Assembly: GCA_018334915.1 (NCBI GenBank)
Contig: JAGXLB010000010.1
Location: forward strand, 1-32,707
Direction: 5' to 3'
DNA length: 32,707 nucleotides
Origin: Candidatus Bipolaricaulota bacterium
GTDB lineage: Bacteria; Bipolaricaulota; Bipolaricaulia; M55B111
The notes beneath the pieces are model-generated. The model saw nothing but the letters and a program-made list of their open reading frames with translations, made no database searches and was not told the origin of the DNA. The position numbers and the translations under genes are program-made. Below, one piece after another: positions 29,103 to 32,707 of this stretch. Position 1 is the first letter of the stretch. Every line of letters begins with the position of its first letter.

Positions 29103-30042
29103 CCGAATCACCTTTCCAGTTCCTGATCGTACCCTCAAGTAAGCCAAATACCCCGCGGGGGAAGACAACCACTGCCAGGACCAGAAGCGCCCCTACTACC
29201 ACCGGATATATATTTCCCACAACGGCCGAGAGAATATCGGAAACGACGGTCAACAGGGCAGCACCTAGAAACGGTCCGACCACGGTCCCAGCTCCACCGA
29301 GAATCGTCCAGACTACTGCGTCGGCCGACCGGGTCCAGTGAAAGAATCCGGCGGAGACGAAGCCGGAAGTATAGGCATAAAGTCCTCCAGCCAGTCCAGC
29401 TATCCCACCTCCGATCGTGAAGGTTATCACCTTGTACTTCTTCAGTGAATAACCCAGCAAACCCGCTCGCCTTTCGTTGTCTCTAATCATCTTTAATACG
29501 AGACCCAGTGGAGATCTGACAAGGATCAGCGCAAAGAGGATCGCGGTCACGCTAACCCCCAGTACCAGATAGTAATTCTCTGCCAACCCGGGAAACACTG
29601 TCGGCACGACCATTCCATCCGACCCTCCCGTCAACCAGCGGTTATCCAGAGCCAGGAGGTAGAATAGTATCGATCCGACAAGGGTGACGAGAAAGAACTT
29701 CGCTCCTTTGATCCTAACTATCGCGCCGCCAACCAGGAGACCAAAAAACCCGGCCACGAAAACCGCTAACAACAGGGAAACAGCCAGCCCCAGACCTCCC
29801 TTAAAAGAGTACAATATCGTGTAAGCCCCGACGCCAAAGAATATCGACTGCCCGAAACTCAACATCCCCGCGTAGCCGAAAATCAAGTCGAACGAAAGGG
29901 CGTATACTCCGAGAATAAGGGCCTCCGTGACGAGGACCACCTGAAACCTCCCGAGAAATAGGGGCAAAACCCCAAAAACAGTAAGTACGACCACAAAAAC
30001 GGTAAGCAACTTACCAAGGTTCCAGCTAGCTTCCATTTGCAT
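29095..30042 (-). CDS. livM: Branched-chain amino acid-type ABC transporter permease LivM
   Basis: A 315-residue permease with about eight to nine transmembrane segments. Family landmarks are FDLIFGYAGMLSFGQSIFFGVGAY (48-71), the cytoplasmic loop GLVLKMIRDNERRAGLLGY that contacts the ATPases, and GGGIAGLAGGLYAYTSGF. ATG 30042 has GGAG eight bases upstream and overlaps livH by 17 bases. Confidence 0.92.
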   Translation of the reverse strand: MQMEASWNLGKLLTVFVVVLTVFGVLPLFLGRFQVVLVTEALILGVYALSFDLIFGYAGMLSFGQSIFFGVGAYTILYSFKGGLGLAVSLLLAVFVAGFFGLLVGGAIVRIKGAKFFLVTLVGSILFYLLALDNRWLTGGSDGMVVPTVFPGLAENYYLVLGVSVTAILFALILVRSPLGLVLKMIRDNERRAGLLGYSLKKYKVITFTIGGGIAGLAGGLYAYTSGFVSAGFFHWTRSADAVVWTILGGAGTVVGPFLGAALLTVVSDILSAVVGNIYPVVVGALLVLAVVVFPRGVFGLLEGTIRNWKGDSGG

Positions 30043-30892
30043 TGGCGGAACTCCGTCCCAAAATGCTCGGATTAACCAGTACCACCAAAAGTGCGAGGGA
30101 AAATGTCAGGATCAATCCTTTTGTGGAGTCCAGAAAAATGGAGGCCAGACCACGAAATACGGCAAAATATATCGCCACAACCACCGAACGCCAGATTTTA
30201 CCCAGACCCCCAATTATCACGATCAGAAAGACTATAGCAAAAATCCTCAGTCCCATTTCCGGCGTCAACGAAACCAGTGGCGCGATCAAAGCACCACTCA
30301 AGCCGGCAAGCGCACCACCCAGGGCGAATCCAAGAAGGAAAAGATTGAAGACTGGAATCCCGATTGCACTACTCAACTCAGGATCTTCCCGGGAAGCCCT
30401 GAGGCGCAGCCCGAATTTTGTCCTTTCGACCAGAAACCAGAGACAATAAAGAACCAGACCCGAGACGAGCGCCACGAAGATCCTGTAAAAGGAGTATCCC
30501 GTACCGAAAAGCGAGAAAGTCGAATCGAAAGGGAGCGGGACGCGGCGGGGTGTACCGCCCCAGAGTACGAGAGTGGAACCCTGGAGTAAAATGGTAATAC
30601 CAAACGTCCCCAGTACCGTTAGAATGGGATCTTTGCGGACGGGTTTAAGGAGGAAACCAATGGAGACCCCAACCAGGCCAACAGCGAGAGGAGAAACAAT
30701 TAAGGAAAGCCAAAAGGAATCCAGGAACGAGAAACATATCCAGGCAAGATAAGCCCCAAACATATAAAGCGAACCGTGGGCTACGTTTACCGTACCCATC
30801 AGACCAAACACGACATTCAGCCCGGAGCTGAGCAGGGCTAGAACAGTTCCCCAAACAACTCCGTTCAGTAAACCGAAAGCTAACTTAGACAT
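30026..30892 (-). CDS. livH: Branched-chain amino acid-type ABC transporter permease LivH
   Basis: About 288 residues with eight or so transmembrane segments. Landmarks are SSGLNVVFGLMGTVNVAHGSLYMFGAY near the N-terminus, the loop LRASREDPELSSAIGIPV and GFALGGALAGLSGALIAP. ATG 30892 is spaced from AGGA; ATG 30901, three codons upstream, touches that site. It follows the binding-protein gene by about 30 bases. Confidence 0.92.
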   Translation of the reverse strand: MSKLAFGLLNGVVWGTVLALLSSGLNVVFGLMGTVNVAHGSLYMFGAYLAWICFSFLDSFWLSLIVSPLAVGLVGVSIGFLLKPVRKDPILTVLGTFGITILLQGSTLVLWGGTPRRVPLPFDSTFSLFGTGYSFYRIFVALVSGLVLYCLWFLVERTKFGLRLRASREDPELSSAIGIPVFNLFLLGFALGGALAGLSGALIAPLVSLTPEMGLRIFAIVFLIVIIGGLGKIWRSVVVAIYFAVFRGLASIFLDSTKGLILTFSLALLVVLVNPSILGRSSANANGS

Positions 30893-30922
30893 TTGATCCA
30901 TCCTGGCTTGCGGAAAAGAAAA

Positions 30923-32179
30923 TTATAGGTCGGCGTTCGGTTCGTACTCGCTGTATTCAGGTGGAAGCTCGGTTTCGATTTCCAGTTTTCCACCATCCAC
31001 CCGCTGGATGTACTGAGAGTGAAACCCCTGGTGGTCCACGTCCCTTATAAACTTATCACCCTGGGGATAGTCCAAAGAGCCGGGAATATCTGCTCCTTCT
31101 AGATATTCTATCAGCCGCGAATAATCTCTATTTACCTCCCAGCCGACAGCCTCAATAGCTTCTTTCAAAAGATTAACGACCTCCCAGGGAACCCAGAAGT
31201 GAGACGCGTCCACAATCCTTCCTTTTTGGCCTCGTCCCCCAGGGTTAATTCCAACCATATCTCTGAAGTCACGGTTGACATCCATCAGTTCATCAGGCGT
31301 TCCTTCCAACCTTCGGGGGTAGTTCGTTATAGACCAGAGACCTTCAGCTCCGGAAAAATCTATATCCAGTGCCTCGACGCTCCCGGTATTTCCAAATAAC
31401 GCCAGTTCGTCGCTAAGTCCCATTTCAGCGGACCTTCTCAAGCAGGCTAGAGCGTCGGGGCCGTAAAGTATTATTACCAAAACGTCAGACTGCTCAGGAT
31501 CTACCTTTTGAAGATAAGGTCCAAAATCGTCGGTTCCCTGGGGAACAGCAATTTTACCGACAATCCTTCCCCCACGGGTCTCAAGCCTTGATCCCCATTC
31601 CTCCAAGGCAGATTGGCCCATAGCGTAGTCCGCGTAGACAACCGTCCAACTGGTGCCAAGGTTTTCCATAATCCACCGGTATCCGGCTTCCGCGTGAGCC
31701 TCAACACTGCAATTCAACCTAAAGACGTATTCATGGCCCTCTGATCCGGTTATTTCGGTGGCCTCACCAATGGGAAAGTAGGGAACTGAAAATCGTCGAG
31801 AGACGGGAAGACTGGCAAGACAGACACCGGAATGCTGAGAGCCAATGACTAACTCGGCTCCCTTTTTCAAAATCAATCTCTTCATCTTTCTGCTACCGGT
31901 GATTGGGTCCGTTTCAGTATCTTCGTGAACCAGCCTGACTTTTCTACCGTCAATTCCTCCTTCGGCATTGATCCTCTTCACGGCGGCTCTGGCTGATTTC
32001 AGGTGCCAGTAGCCGTAAGTAGCCAGACCCCCGGTCAACTCCGCCTGTAAACCTATGGTTATTGGGGAGTTAGAATATCCTCGAAAAGAGTTAAAACCTC
32101 CGGCTAACAGGCTCAAACCGCCGGACATCACTCCCTTTAAAAGGGACCGTCTCGTCAGCTTCGTCCCGCTATCTTTCAT
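30923..32179 (-). CDS. Tat-exported LivK-type substrate-binding protein
   Basis: About 418 residues. The N-terminus has a textbook twin-arginine signal (TRRSLLKG then GVMSGGLSLLAGG) with no lipobox cysteine, so the protein should be exported folded and soluble. The mature part is a type I periplasmic binding fold: ITIGLQAELTGGLATYG, AVKRINAEGGIDGRKVRLVHEDTETDP, LILKKGAELVIGSQHSG, VVYADYAMGQSALEEW and DVLVIILYGPDALACLRR. Length and layout fit LivK/UrtA/amide-binding relatives; the ligand may be branched-chain amino acids, urea, amides or others. ATG 32179 has GAGAGGAG eleven bases upstream. It is the first gene of the cassette. Confidence 0.88.
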   Translation of the reverse strand: MKDSGTKLTRRSLLKGVMSGGLSLLAGGFNSFRGYSNSPITIGLQAELTGGLATYGYWHLKSARAAVKRINAEGGIDGRKVRLVHEDTETDPITGSRKMKRLILKKGAELVIGSQHSGVCLASLPVSRRFSVPYFPIGEATEITGSEGHEYVFRLNCSVEAHAEAGYRWIMENLGTSWTVVYADYAMGQSALEEWGSRLETRGGRIVGKIAVPQGTDDFGPYLQKVDPEQSDVLVIILYGPDALACLRRSAEMGLSDELALFGNTGSVEALDIDFSGAEGLWSITNYPRRLEGTPDELMDVNRDFRDMVGINPGGRGQKGRIVDASHFWVPWEVVNLLKEAIEAVGWEVNRDYSRLIEYLEGADIPGSLDYPQGDKFIRDVDHQGFHSQYIQRVDGGKLEIETELPPEYSEYEPNADL

Positions 32180-32202
32180 CTGGAGTTGAACTCCTCTCGA
32201 GC

Positions 32203-32214
32203 AAAGTATACTTT
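32203..32214. promoter_or_regulatory. Perfect 12-bp palindrome between the transporter operon and galT
   Basis: AAAGTATACTTT lies in the 98-base divergent gap. It contains TATACT on both strands, so it could be a shared -10 region or a regulator site; no good -35 box accompanies it on either strand. Confidence 0.3.
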
Positions 32215-32277
32215 TATTAAAGCTAACCCGACGACGATTTTTTATCAATACCGTGGTCTATTGCGGCTGGAGGTAAA

Positions 32278-32707
32278 ATGGTAGAAATCAGAAAAGAGGT
32301 TACCAAGGACGAGTGGTCAATTATAGCTCCTACCAGGAGCGAAAGACCGTTTGATTTTTCAGAAGACTCCAGGGAAACAAAAAAAGAACAAGCTTCCAAT
32401 TGCCCCTTTTGTCCGGGTAACGAGTCGGATACTCCTCCCGAGACTTATGCCGTCAGGGAGGGTGATGAACCAAAAGAATCGGACTGGAAAGTCCGGGTTT
32501 TTCCTAACAAGTATCCAGCTCTGGACCGGAACGGTAATACCTCGACAATAGAGGGCGATCTATTCGAATCCAGGGGAGGATTTGGCTATCACGAAGTAAT
32601 TGCCGAAACTCCAGAACACAACACGAGCTTGACGGAACTGGAAATCGACGAGATAGAATTAGTAATCAAAACTTACATCAACAGGGCAGAAGATCTGGCT
32701 GGGAACA
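32278..32707 (+). CDS. galT: Galactose-1-phosphate uridylyltransferase, N-terminal part
   Basis: The frame is open to the window edge (143 residues). It begins MVEIRKEVTKDEWSIIAPTR, then a zinc pair in CPFCPGNE (about 42-49), RVFPNKYPALD and GYHEVIAETPEHN, which are the HIT-family GalT landmarks. The enzyme swaps UMP between UDP-glucose and galactose 1-phosphate in the Leloir pathway; related members use other hexose 1-phosphates. The catalytic HPH triad lies beyond the edge. ATG 32278 follows GGAGGT by four bases. It is divergent from the ABC transporter operon. Confidence 0.9.
   Translation, partial: MVEIRKEVTKDEWSIIAPTRSERPFDFSEDSRETKKEQASNCPFCPGNESDTPPETYAVREGDEPKESDWKVRVFPNKYPALDRNGNTSTIEGDLFESRGGFGYHEVIAETPEHNTSLTELEIDEIELVIKTYINRAEDLAGN

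Overview
The window is bacterial chromosome, densely packed and without recognisable transposases, integrases or phage genes. Bacterial hallmarks are HU, ribosomal protein L28, TsaB, CoaD, uracil phosphoribosyltransferase, SpoVG, strong AGGAGG-type ribosome binding sites, sigma70-like -35/-10 pairs, and tRNA-Gln(TTG) and tRNA-Leu(CAA). TTG and GTG starts are common. Several proteins (SpoVG without sporulation neighbours, a cyclic-2,3-diphosphoglycerate-synthetase-like GTPase, an IGHMBP2-type helicase, a GH130 enzyme, a CbiR-like TIM barrel) fit an anaerobic, uncultured, possibly deep-branching lineage, but I cannot name the phylum from sequence alone.

Layout. 1-2.0 kb: tail of a LysO-like transporter, HU on the minus strand, and a YegS/DgkB lipid kinase. 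2.2-6.9 kb: minus-strand cluster reading GH130 -> GT4/toroid glycosyltransferase -> exported metallophosphoesterase, with a good promoter ahead of GH130. 7.0-10.1 kb: plus-strand run of NIF3, coiled-coil/zinc-ribbon protein, TPM-domain membrane protein and VanZ-like protein, whose stop codon lies inside a convergent tRNA-Gln. 10.2-14.9 kb: spoVG, YbjQ-like protein, tsaB, rpmB, tRNA-Leu, SF1B helicase. 14.9-18.3 kb: rhomboid protease and DUF502 protein, an orphan UgpC/MsmX-type ABC ATPase, coaD. 18.5-22.6 kb: a 1349-residue secreted protein with two OB-like repeats, a metallophosphoesterase and an EEP nuclease/phosphatase domain. 23.0-27.6 kb: CbiR-like barrel, HAD phosphatase, cDPG-synthetase-like GTPase plus upp, nitroreductase. 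27.7-32.2 kb: a five-gene branched-chain-amino-acid-type ABC transporter with a Tat-exported binding protein. The window ends inside galT.

The most interesting signal is not a gene. Three intergenic places (about 2.1, 10.8 and 26.9 kb) hold copies of a 91-95 bp element. Each forms a long hairpin whose stem sequence differs between copies while pairing is kept, and each has a nearly invariant 29-30 nt segment spanning the loop and the start of the 3' arm. Two copies share further conserved blocks downstream, next to a second hairpin. I do not recognise it as a known RNA or mobile-element family; it looks like a structured RNA or a hairpin-type dispersed repeat.
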